Positions 1 through 9,824 of a stretch of DNA of 20,305 bases are shown piece by piece; positions within the stretch are counted from its first letter, which is position 1; every line of letters starts with the position of its first letter. The notes under the pieces were generated by a model. The model did not search any database. It was not told the origin of the DNA and saw nothing but the letters and a program-made list of their open reading frames with translations. The translations under genes and the position numbers were made by a program. Origin of the DNA: Larix sibirica (taxonomy: Eukaryota; Streptophyta; Pinopsida; Pinales; Pinaceae); NCBI GenBank assembly GCA_004151065.3, contig NWUY0304669092.1, forward strand, positions 2,110-22,414. The letters run 5' to 3'.

Positions 1-1245
1 GACATTTGGTGTCGGCGGGGGAACGGGAGGCGAAATATACCACACGGGTAATCCTAAGGTTAACCCGGGGAGGCTGAGAGTAGCCATAACCGGGGCGCTT
101 ACTACTCCCGAGGGAGGGAATAGGAAGGGGATTGTGTGGATGGGTGTAACACCAATGTGACTAGGTACCAATGGTGGTTTGGGTAACAAGGGCGGTTGAT
201 TGTTGGGTGTTTGTGTATTGTGGGAAAGGGTACATAGGTCAGATACTTCGGTCGCGGGTGACGGGGGTGGAATGGATTGGAATGTTGAGGTCATCGGCGT
301 ATCTGAGTAAACTCCGGGTCCCACGGAGGAAACAAACGAGGTAGTTGCACCACAAATAGGTTGTTCAACCATGGGGAGAACATTTTCGGGTGCAGCGGGG
401 GCATTGGGATCGTAATAGGTGAGTTGGTCGACCTTGACCACGCGTCCATCATGGGGGAACATCATGGTACGAAAAACGGATGAGGCAACCGCCCGCATGG
501 CATACATGTAGCTGCGGCCAAGTAAGAGGTTATAATCAAGTTGGGCATTGATGACCTCTATGTCAATGAGCACGGTTTTACCAGCCAACTGGACGGGGAC
601 ATTAGCTAAGAGACCTTGGGGTTGAGCCGAACGGCCGTCGTAGGCTCGCAACGCAGTGGTGGACTGCTGGAGAGTAGGGGATCCCAACTTCTGCCAAACG
701 AATGTGGACATAACGCATGTAGAGGCACCTTCATCGATGATGCACCGATGGATGACAAGATTCCGAATGGAAACAGAAACTTGGAACGCTAAAGTGGAAG
801 GCAGGCGTGGTTCGGATTGGTCCAAATCGAAGGCCATCATTCGTGAATCATTTGGGTCAATAGCACCAATGGCTGATAACAAAGTCTTGCGTTATGTAGG
901 ACAGTTTTTTAAAACCTCTAATGCATACATGGTTGCAGGGGAATGAGCTAAGTCATCTACAATGTTGTAATTAGACGCAGCGCGAGCATTGGGGTTATTG
1001 TTGATGCAGCAAAGGGGGAAGCGAGGGGCTTTGGAGGTGCCACCTAGTGGAGCCGGAGGTATTCGTAACGACTAATTGGTGGGAAGAGCATTCATGTTTT
1101 TGTCGACGGGAGGGGCTTCAGGGGTGGAGCCATATTGGTTCCGACGGGTTTGGAGGTTGACATCAGCGGATGACATCATCAACAAGTGGTGCGTACCTGA
1201 ATCAAACAAGTGGTTGGGCGGCGCTTGAAGAGCTTTTTGGGTGTT
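1..1245 (-). pseudogene. Ty3/gypsy gag-pol fragment with retropepsin-like protease (5' and 3' incomplete)
   Basis: One continuous minus-strand frame runs from about 1245 to base 1 and off the window, about 415 codons, interrupted only by TAG at 1072-1074 and TAA at 892-894. Both stops fit glutamine codons changed by C-to-T. The aspartic protease region shows the catalytic Asp at 733-735 in the context IIDEGASTCVMS, the variant D-E-G-A motif common in plant Ty3 proteins. The flap/second-strand motif LDYNLLLGRSYMY lies at about 505-545. This is the fold that processes Gag-Pol in virus-like particles. After the protease, about 140 residues of Pro/Thr-rich linker reach the window edge without any RT motif, so RT and integrase, if present, lie outside. 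The fragment is much richer in CpG than the copia sequence beside it. It has no gag start and no LTR here, and its upstream side is cut at about 1245 by the copia element. Identity as Ty3 is from motif recognition; the exact lineage is not determined. Confidence 0.8.
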
Positions 1246-2289
1246 AACAAGGCCAAGAAAGAACCTCATCAATCCAAGGTCTGTCATCTCGAACTCTTTC
1301 TTCATAGCTGCCTTGAACTCATCTACTGAGAGGTCACCTGTAAAAATCATATCATCAACATATAAACAAACTATCAAAATTTTTCCTTCTTGATTTACCC
1401 TTGGTGTACAAGGTTGGTTCACTTGGACACCTGTTGAATCCATTACTATTCAAATACTCATCAATTCTACTATACCAAACCCTGGGTGCTTGTTTCAATT
1501 CATACAGGGCTTTCTTCAATCTATAGACTTTATCTTCCTCTCCATCCATTTCATATCCAGAAGGTTGCTTCACATAAACTTCTTCCTCTAAGAAACCATT
1601 TAAGAATGCAGACTTAACATCCATCTAATAAACATTTCATTTGTTCTATGTAGAAATGGCCAAAACCATTTTCACAATATCAAGTCTGGCTACAAGTATA
1701 AAAGTTCATTGTAATCAATACCATGTTGTTGACTAAACCCTTGAGCCACAAGTCTATCCTTATGTTTTTCAATCTCACCTACAGCATTCAACATGGTTTT
1801 GTAGATTCACTTCACGCCTATATAATCCTTATCTTTTGGTAAATCTACAAGTTCCCAAGTGTTATTCCTTTCTATGGATCCAATCTCATTATCCATAGCC
1901 TTGACCCAAACTTTCTCTTTAACATCATCAAAAATTACAGGGTCATATGCAATTAAAGCAAAATTTGTAAACCGATCTACTTCATTTTCTTGTTCATACA
2001 ATTCCCTTAAACTTCTAGTCTTTTGACCTCTAATTGTGTTTCTCATTGTAGCAAGAGTGGGATTCAAGTCACTACTTAACTCAGATCCAGTAGTTTGTTG
2101 TCTTCCATCACTGGATGGTTCTCCACACTCCTCAATTGTTCTAGGCATTGTAAAACATGTTGAACTAGCACCAGGTGTTGACCTACTAGGCGTGTTTGCA
2201 ACAGGTGTAGACAACTGTGGATTTCGTTGTCCACCCTGAGCTTGCTGCTCAACTTCTTCATCATCCTCTTGACTGAATGTAACTCCCCT
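1246..2289 (-). pseudogene. Copia reverse transcriptase, N-terminal two thirds only, broken
   Basis: From about 2285 one frame runs to TGA at 1807-1809 (a Trp position in the family) and on through RLVAQGFSQQHGIDYNE. A one-base loss near 1697 shifts to the next frame, which holds VARLD, three in-frame stops (TAG 1646-1648, TGA 1637-1639, TAG 1625-1627) and then [10 protein letters not shown] and [14 protein letters not shown] one-base gain near 1400 leads to the last block with the catalytic YVDD at 1351-1362 and FEMTDLGLMRFFLGL. The copia reading ends there, in the middle of the RT domain, and the next codon belongs to the Ty3 fragment. Each of the three in-frame stops near 1630 is one C-to-T or G-to-A step from Gln or Trp. 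RNase H is absent. Confidence 0.85.
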
Positions 2290-3705
2290 GCAACATATTT
2301 ATCAATACTGCCATCCCAAGCTTCATCTTCCTTAAATTCAACATCTCTGCTAATTACACATTTCTTAGTGATGGGATTATAGAGCCTATATGCCTTAGAC
2401 TCATCATTGTACCCAATAAGGATACATTTCTCACTTCTATCATCAAGCTTTTTCCTTATCTGTTTAGGTACATGGGCATAAGCCACACACCCAAAAATTC
2501 TCAAATGAGAAATGTTACAGCGCCTACCACTCCAAGCTTCTTCAAGAACTCTCTCATGCACACTCTTTGTTGGAATTCTGTTTAGGATATACACTGAACA
2601 AGCAACTGCTTCTCCCCAATATTCATCTGATAGATTATTTTCTTTAAGCATACTTCGAGCCATATTCATAATGGTTGGATTCTTCCTTTCAACCACTCCA
2701 TTTTGTTGTGGAGTATATCTAGTAGTATATTGTCTCTTGATTCCATGATAATTGCAAAATTCAACAAACTCACTCAATTTAAATTCTCCACCTCTATTTG
2801 ATCTCGGCACTTTAATTTACTTACCACTTTCCTTTCCAACCATGGCTTTAAAAATTTTGAATATGCTAAAAGTTTCAAACTTCTCCTTCAGGAAATAAAC
2901 CCAAGTCTTCCGACTGTAATCATTGATAAAAGTCCAAAGATATAGATTACCTACCATCGGGGGTGTTTGCATTGATCCACACGGGTCTATGTACAAGTTC
3001 CAATGGCGTTTTGGCTCTGTATGAAACTCCAGATACAAACTTCTCCCTATGATGCTTTGCTAAAATACAACTCTCACAAGAACTCTCTGGCTGCTAAATA
3101 CAAGGCAACCCATTTACCATCTGCTTCTTCTGCAACAAATCCAAACATCCAAAATGTAAATGTCCATACCTCAAATGCCATAACCAAGACTCATCCAGGA
3201 TTTTAGCTCTGAATGTATTGACAAAATCTATCATATCACTCCTCATAATCAGTGGAAACATCATATTCTTAGTCATCTCCACCCTGGCTATTATCTTATT
3301 GTTGGGATACTTGTCTAGAATTGTGCAGACCTTGTCCTTGAAGGACACTCTACATTTCTTCTCCATGAGTTGTCTAATACTCGAGAGGTTACATCTTAAA
3401 CCAGGTACAAAGTAGACTTCATCAACCGTTCTTCTTTCTCCATTTTTAGCACACACAAAAACCACACCTTTACTATTAACACTCACCTTTTTATCATTTC
3501 CCAATTTCACTTTAAACTCAACATTAGTGTCTGGACTGGCAAACACAGCCTTGTTTCTAGTCATGTGATTGCAGCAGCCACTATCCAAGAACCAAATGTC
3601 ATTTGAACATTCATGGGTTACATTGCAAGTGAGAAACACAAGTTTCTCCTCATTTTCTTATGTGATATTTGCAAACTGATTACATGCATTTGCAATCTTC
3701 TTTCT
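2290..3705 (-). pseudogene. Copia protease and integrase region, broken
   Basis: After TAA at 3658-3660 the frame continues into the aspartic protease, WFLDSG with catalytic Asp codon at 3583-3585. It then reaches the GAG-preintegrase zinc region (WHLRYGH at about 3150-3170 and CESC near 3065). A TAG at 3094-3096 and a small frameshift near 2988 separate this from the integrase core. Of the D,D,E triad the first Asp is seen at 2985-2987 (IDPCGSM). The second is replaced by Asn (AAT at 2796-2798, in RSNRGGEF), and the Glu is at 2688-2690 (NGVVERKN). TAA at 2817-2819 lies just before the second-Asp block. The C-terminal part (GCVAYAHVPKQIRKKLDDRS, about 2430-2490) is well preserved. A frameshift near 2290 ends the readable frame. 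Loss of the second catalytic Asp alone would abolish strand transfer. Confidence 0.82.
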
Positions 3706-4600
3706 ATATTGGTTAGCATAATGACCAAACTTCTTACAGTAGAAACACTGCACTTTGGACTTATCAACTCTCTGACTTCCTTTCTACCAATTTTTGTTGC
3801 TGCTACTACTCCCCCTTAAGCTATGCTGGTTCTGCTGAAATTTCTTCTCAGATTCTTCATCATCCTTTCTTTCTCTTTGTTCAGGATTTATGCCTCCTCT
3901 TCCTCTGTTTCCAAATCTAGCTCTGCCTCTTTTAGCTGAAACATGCAACTGGGACTTAAATGCAATCTCCAATGAACTATTTTCATATCTGTTCACCCTG
4001 GACTTATGTGCAACCAGGGAACTAGTCAGTTCATTAATATGCATCTGACTGAAATCTTTAGACTTCTCTATGGCTGCAACCACTACCACAAACTTCCTTG
4101 GCAAACTTTTGAGAATTTTCTTAATCACTCTCTAATGAGGAAGGTTTTCTCCATACTGTCTCAGTTGATTTACTACAATCATGACCTAGGTCATAAACTT
4201 GTTTACAAACTCTAACTCCTTCATCTTCAGGCCTTCAAATTCTCTTCTCAAGTTCTGCAACTTGATTGTCTTCACCTTGGATACACCCTGTTAACTAGTT
4301 TCAAGAGTATTCCAAGCTTCTTTTGATAACAAGGCATTTGATACCTTTGGAAAGATTGTGTCATCTAAGCCTTGTTGAATAAGACCTAGAGCTCTATTAT
4401 CTTTCTTCCTGTTCTCCCTCAACAAGTCACGTTCAACATTCGTCAGATCCAGCTCCGCTGCATCATTTGCGGACTCTGGATATCTAATGGTCACAAAACT
4501 CCACAAATATTGAGAACACAATAATGTTCTCATTTAAATAGACCATGAATCATAATTTTTCCTTGTTAAAACAAGAACCAGTCAAATTGCTCGAAACCAT
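3706..4600 (-). pseudogene. Copia gag (UBN2-type) with zinc knuckle, broken
   Basis: Gag builds the cytoplasmic virus-like particle and binds element RNA. The likely start is ATG at 4598-4600. After a frameshift near 4570 the frame runs through the conserved YDSW block and TAA at 4534-4536, then the gag core ending near 4291 (RENRKKDNRALGLIQQGLDD at about 4400). All blocks from 4533 to 3661 share one frame, interrupted by TAA 4291-4293, TAG 4186-4188, TAG 4132-4134 and TAG 3784-3786. An Arg/Gly-rich stretch at about 3890-3940 (RGRARFGNRGRGG) precedes the zinc knuckle. The knuckle at 3706-3747 reads C-F-Y-C-x4-H-x4-Y: the last of the four CCHC ligands is Tyr instead of Cys (TAT at 3706-3708), a G-to-A change. 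Homology is by motif and is typical of plant copia gag. Confidence 0.8.
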
Positions 4601-4678
4601 CTCCAATTACGGTCTTCAGACTAACCGTCTTACTCCGAGGAATAATAATTACGCACAGGATAGCAAGAGCATGAACCT

Positions 4679-4690
4679 GCTCTGATACCA
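4679..4690 (-). other. Primer-binding site, initiator tRNA-Met
   Basis: The minus strand reads TGGTATCAGAGC, the exact 12-nt complement of the 3' end of plant initiator methionine tRNA (GCTCTGATACCA on the plus strand). This is the usual priming site for reverse transcription in plant Ty1/copia elements. It sits 79 nt upstream of the first gag ATG (4598-4600) and fixes both the orientation of the element and the 3' edge of its 5' LTR. Confidence 0.93.
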
Positions 4691-5714
4691 ATCGAGGGGG
4701 AAGGGAGTTTACTAACTCACAACACACACACACATAGACACGCACAACAGAAGCGAAAACGTTCTGTTCTTTTTCGTTCATTCCTCTATCATAAAAAATA
4801 ACACATTACACATGCATAGTTATACATAGACTAAACGATTTCACGGCAACCGAAATTTCACATCGGGTCGATAACTATTACAAACACGGTGAAAATACAC
4901 CGGCGAAACTATGCTCTTATCACCCATCGGGCTTCTCTAGTGACGATCCAAAACAACACTTCCATTTTGACCTTCAATCCAAAAACTTAGAAATCGTGCC
5001 ATGTGTCACACTGCGACTAGTTGTTGGTCCTTACTTATCGGCCTTTCCATTGTGCACGCTGATACAAAACTCCTCTGTTTTGACATGTGTCCCATCGGGA
5101 CTCTCCGTTGCACCTTATTGCTTCGTCGATGCATCACCCTGATGATCGGTCGAAGATCCTCCATTGGTCCTCGCCTAACCAGCACCATTTTGCAACACCG
5201 ATATGCCGACTCCGATAACCACATGTTTGCGTTTGATTCGTTGTTGGAATTTCCCCATTGGACTTCTATCTTATGTGCACATAAAACATCATCAATATGC
5301 TGGGTCTGATACACCGTTGGGCTTCTTCTTCCACGCATCCATATCTGATTTGTTGTCGGTCTGATTTCCTTGGACTTTTCGAACTCTTCAACACTTAACC
5401 AATTTGTATCTCTTCTCAAAACTTTTGTCGAAGGATTATGATGCGACTACAAACGGTGGCAATTAATACGATGGATGCGAACTTAAATATCGAACAAGAT
5501 GTAATGCAGTGCCATCACTGCTATTTGCAAAATTCCTTTAACGGAAGTATCAACCGCCTCACCAACTAAACATATTTTAATCTGACTTAGCCGACCTCGA
5601 GCTCTGCTATGCAAAACAATATTAACTGTGCCGAACTTACCTTTAATTCATGGCAAGAGAAAAAAATATATCCAACACGAACATCTGAATGAAAAACATG
5701 ATGAAACCCTCATC
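4691..5714 (-). repeat. Probable 5' LTR of the copia element (right end uncertain)
   Basis: The sequence immediately upstream of the primer-binding site must be the 5' LTR of the element. It contains a (CA)n-rich stretch at 4719-4747 (GT-rich in the sense direction) close to the LTR 3' end. It also holds five copies of a short motif resembling GCCCGATGGG between 4921 and 5330. The outer end is not fixed because no second LTR exists for alignment; a sense-strand TGAGGG at about 5709-5714 is one candidate. The base preceding the primer-binding site reads CGA rather than the usual CA, a possible decay of the terminus. The 137-codon open frame at 5006-5419 on the minus strand lies entirely inside this LTR and is not regarded as a gene. 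Confidence 0.45.
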
Positions 5715-7497
5715 TTTTGATATGCTGATACAGCATCCCAAATAGACTGGTAATCATTTTCCTAGTAAATGCATTTAGGACCACTTTACACTTGGGTTGT
5801 CATTGTCCATATCAAATTCAAGCAGATGTCCAAATGTCAAAAAGTAAACATAGAAACTAGTGTCCCGTGATCCTCAAATTGCAATCAAATCATTCTACTA
5901 AGGGTCACTGGATTTATCGTGATAATATCCCCTGCTTCCAAATCAGTAGCTATTTTATATCATCTATGATTGCACTCAGAAAAGTGAGTGGCACACTACA
6001 GCCCAATCTTCATGAAAACTGTATTGTAACTTAAAAGTGATGCTAATAAACTAAAAGAAAAGAAAACGTTGAGGTCCTATGACAAAGTGAAAAAACAAAA
6101 GCCCACCATACTAATAAAAGAGAATATAAAATAAACCCTGATCTTTTAAGCACCTAGAAGTTTGTTTCTTCGTTTTTCTTTTTATTCCTCTCGATGCTTA
6201 GTAAATCCTCGGTTAAGTTGGATCCATGCTGGTTAGTACCAAGTGGACTATGCATTTTAATTTTTAACTAGGCATTTTGTATTGGGTTTTATTTTAATGC
6301 GCTGACTTTATTATTTCCCCTGTAGTGACTGTACATCTGTCTTCAACTTATTTATGGTCACTAGATTTTTCTAAGTGCTCTTTCGCCTACCATCATAGAC
6401 TCGATATTCGTTGTTTTTTGTTGAATGATTGCACGCTTATTGATCTACTGATTAGCATATGCTAATCCTCAAGTTCAAATGCCCAACAAAAAATAAATAT
6501 CCTTTTGTGTTGAAGTTTACTACAAAGTCAATTCGCTGGAACATAACTTGCACAAATATGTGATGTGCATAAATCAAGGAATCATTTAGGTGAAACCACA
6601 GTTGGGTTGCCTCAACTGATATCAGAAAAAGTTCTGTATGATAATAACAGTTAGCAGCCTTCTGAGGTATAGATCCACTTATGCAGGAATTCATTTCACA
6701 GAAAAGCTTTTAAATGAAAGATTGTAGTGGAGGCAGATTTTCTCAGAGTGCAACTGTTTTTCTCCCATTGTTAAAAAAGGTTTGCTTTCCATAATGACAA
6801 AAAAGATACTTTACAAAATAAGGAGGGAGATAGATAGTGTTATTTCTCCTAGCCAAGCACCACTTATCAAAACAGATATCAAAACCTTGAATGATCAGAC
6901 TGACCTCAATGCACAGCAAAAGATAGATTTTGAGCAGCCTCTGCATTAACTGGAAGAGGCTTTAAACAAAAGGCCTCTAACACACAGAAACCTCTTTGTC
7001 CCAAGGAAAGACTGACCAAGATATACATGCTCGCTTTCACCAGCTCTCTGAAGGGATGCAACGCAGGCCTTCACAAAAACCAGAAATCAACTACAAAGGC
7101 TTGTTGACCAAAATCCAAACAGCAGCAAGTTAGGCATTATCTGAGCTTCTGGACTTCTTACCAGCCAAATCATGTATCATTGGACTACTACAAGAGGAAG
7201 AAGATGACTGTTCTGGAAAGGGAGAACAGACAGTTTTCCAGATTCAGCAATCTTTCGACCAAATCCCACCAATTGGCCTCTATGATTGGTTGATTCTGTT
7301 ATGCTCCAGCAACTTGCTAGCATGGGCCAGCCACATTTTTTTCACTGTGCTTTTCTCCTCTATGACCAGCGAGAACTGCGTCATGGTTACCGTGAATGAC
7401 TCAGCTGCAATATTTCATCCAGAATTACTTTGATTGTTGTCTGCTTACTATTTTGATTGTAGTATCTTCCATGTCTGAGTGATAGGTATCAGTTTGT
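5715..7497. other. AT-rich stretch without a recognisable gene
   Basis: No open frame here resembles a known protein. The longest frames (minus strand 6452-6694 and 6743-6946) are short, without motifs, and look like chance frames. The part from about 7000 to 7497 could be the 3' tail or untranslated region of the LINE relic immediately to its right, since that element is read leftward. No poly(A) tail or target-site duplication was found to confirm this. Confidence 0.5.
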
Positions 7498-8725
7498 CTA
7501 AAGATCATGTCTCAATGCCAACTCAGTGCACTCTAAAAAGGGGAGGTGAAGAACTCTCCTCCCAAAACCAACTTCATTATCATCTGCCTTTCCAATTAGA
7601 CCTCTATCTGCCCAATACATCATTGCCAGATCTCTACTGTCCTTTGGCTGCCACACAACCCATATGCCCCTTCCTCTCATCATGGTGCTATCATTGGCCT
7701 TAGCACCAGTGGTGACTAACTTATCAGCTAGCTTAGTTGCCGAATACCTGATATGTGAAATTGATCTCCATAAATAATGAAGAGAGATCTGTGATTTCTT
7801 TGACTGTAACTCTTAGCCTTCAGTTTCCTATAGCTGCATTAGACTCCTGACCTTTGACTAGCTTAATCAGAACATCAGAATCTCCTTCAACTTGCAATAT
7901 TTCTAAACCTTCTTCTCTGGCTAGTTCAATTCCTTGTAGGACAGCCAGGCCTTCAACCAGATCATTGGTTTCCTTTCCAATTGTGCATAAAATCTCTCCC
8001 ACTGCTTCATATGACGCCTCTAGTACCCACTACTCTTGGAATTTCCTTTGAAGCCCTGTTGAAGTTTAGCATGCAGAACTGTCTTGTTGACATTTTTCAT
8101 GATGCTTCTTGCTGAGAATTCTTTTGGCTGGATTTATCTTCTATTACTATCTGAGGCTGGCCAACTTCCCACCTATGGAGGAGAAAATCAGAGTGATCTT
8201 CACGTTCTTTTCCTTTTCAATCTAAATTTGAGACAGTCGTTTTAGCACTGTTCCTTTGGATTTAACTCCACAATGACAAATGAGATCTTATTTTTCTTCT
8301 GATTTTGTTGTTTCTTTCCATCCAACAGTTCCAAACTTCCATGTAATAACAGCTGGAGCTGAATTCAAGATGAAGGCTGGAACTTCTAACTTAAAATCTT
8401 CTTGTTTTTAGTTCTTTATCAGGTCACTAGCTGAACTATATTTCTTTAGGGGTCTGTCCAGACTCCAAGGTCTTGCTTAGCATTTTCCAGCATATTTTGG
8501 GTTCTGCAGTGAATAAGCAAGTGGTTTCTAGTCTCTTCAGCTTCCCCACAGTTAGAACACAGGCTGGGTCCAGTCATTTCTCCCTTTTCACAAATTATCC
8601 CAAGTCAAGATCGTATTCTGTATTGTCAGCCATAAGAAGATTGAAACTTTGGGTCACACGACTTTTTTTCAAAAGCCCTTCCAATGAAAATCTGAACTTG
8701 CCTCAGAGGCAATTGCTATTTCTGC
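7498..8725 (-). pseudogene. Non-LTR (LINE) retrotransposon relic: end of RT, zf-RVT zinc finger, RNase H
   Basis: Several minus-strand blocks, out of frame with one another, follow the order of the C-terminal half of a plant LINE ORF2. At 8591-8653 a block reads PKVSIFLWLTIQNTILTWDN, the typical lead-in to the zf-RVT domain, preceded by a TGA at 8654-8656 in place of Trp. At 8506-8571 GPSLCSNCGEAEE...NHLLIHC gives the zf-RVT ligands C (8557-8559), C (8548-8550), H (8521-8523 or 8509-8511) and C (8506-8508). At about 8270-8345 PAVITW and a WKE motif match the linker. From 8070 to 7680 is an RNase H fold: EASYEAVGEIL, catalytic Glu in NDLVEGLA, catalytic Asp in VEGDSD, and Asp in KLADKLV. The first catalytic Asp near 8060 is lost in a damaged segment. 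The 61-codon frame 7498-7683 continues in frame from the RNase H tail. No palm domain with YADD was found upstream. Confidence 0.75.
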
Positions 8726-9824
8726 CCACATTATTGAAATTTGAGAGGCTCGCTATGAGTAAAGTAAAGAGTGGATTAGAACTGCTGAAAAACCAAGGTA
8801 TACATGCTGTTTTGCAGGTCATGAAGCTCTGCATTTTTTGGCAGGGAATGTTGTTACAAACTTACAACATCAGAATTCAATCGGGAAAAGGTTTAGGGTT
8901 CTTGCCAGCAAGAACAAAAGACATATTACATTCTACTAGGTAGAACCAGGTACATTTGGGGAATAGTTCTACATCTACTTCTGAGGTATTTTAATCAGCA
9001 ATTTTTTGACAGCTTTCTGAGTAGTCATGGTATAAATTATACAATATGGATAATCTTTGAGCATATTATGATTATTGGCTAACTATCTTCCTCGGGACTG
9101 TTTCTAGCATTTTCATGATTCAAGATAACTTGATGATGAAGGATATGAGAAGGCAAAGGGGGAGGGGTCAACGAGGGCATTATAGTAATAAGTATATAAT
9201 ATATAGAGTTTGATAGCTAACAAACATATCCCTATAACAATAACCAGCAATGATAAACTGGGCATTTGCATAATTGAGCTTTTAGCAGTTTAAAAATGGA
9301 AAAGCAACTCACAAACTACAATAATGAGGCAGGTATCCATTTCACTTGAATCCAAAGCGGTTTTTCAGCCACTTTTATGCATGAGGCCAAGCAATGTCAC
9401 TAGTGTTCAAATTAGAATCTATTAGAATATTGACTTTGGAACCTATGTTGATTAAGACAAGAACAAGGGCATTGGGATCCTGGCTGAAACTATGATCAGC
9501 ATCTTCTAGTTTTTTAATGTATGAAGTTCTAACAATGATGTTGGAAACTTATAGTTTTCATGTGCTTATTATGTTTATGTATGGTGTCGAACATGGTCCT
9601 TCAAGTTTCCACCATCCATGCCAAGACAGTCAGCACCAGACAAGTACATACAAGTTAAATACGCAATACTAAAAATGAATTTTAACACTTCAATTCACAG
9701 TTATTGCTCAAGAATTCCAGCTGGCTAGATGTCCTCTAGAAAATTTATGGTCCAATGTTTTATGAAATGTAAAACTTCATTTGAGAATGCTTTCATTGCC
9801 TATAGTTGCCCAGTTAAGTAATCC
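8726..9824. other. Intergenic sequence between the LINE relic and the PPR gene
   Basis: I find no gene here. By position the right part (about 9500-9824) should hold the 3' UTR and poly(A) site of the PPR gene, which is read leftward. No canonical AATAAA was seen on the minus strand close to the stop codon, so the cleavage site is not called. The left part could contain more of the LINE ORF2, but no RT palm motif is readable. Confidence 0.45.

Larger units (their letters stand above)
1246..5714 (-). mobile_element. Degenerate, 3'-truncated Ty1/copia retrotransposon
   Basis: Read on the minus strand the order is probable 5' LTR, tRNA-iMet primer-binding site, gag, protease, integrase, reverse transcriptase, which is the Ty1/copia order (integrase before RT). 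It ends just after the RT YVDD block at about 1246, so the rest of RT, RNase H, the polypurine tract and the 3' LTR are missing. Coding blocks are broken by about ten in-frame stops and at least five frameshifts, so it cannot make functional protein. With only one LTR visible, neither a target-site duplication nor an insertion age can be read. The right boundary at about 5714 is a guess from base composition (CpG-containing sequence gives way to AT-rich DNA) and from a possible TGAGGG LTR start. The left boundary at about 1245-1249 is sharp. Confidence 0.85.

Noticed and set aside
656-946. 96-codon plus-strand open frame
   Set aside because: It is antisense to the Ty3 retropepsin frame, which has recognisable motifs; the plus-strand translation has none.
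5006-5419. 137-codon minus-strand open frame
   Set aside because: It lies inside the probable copia LTR, has no family resemblance, and its repeated short motifs mirror the repeated DNA boxes there.
8473-8943. 156-codon plus-strand open frame
   Set aside because: It is antisense to the LINE zf-RVT region, whose Cys/His pattern on the minus strand is clear; the plus-strand translation shows no domain.
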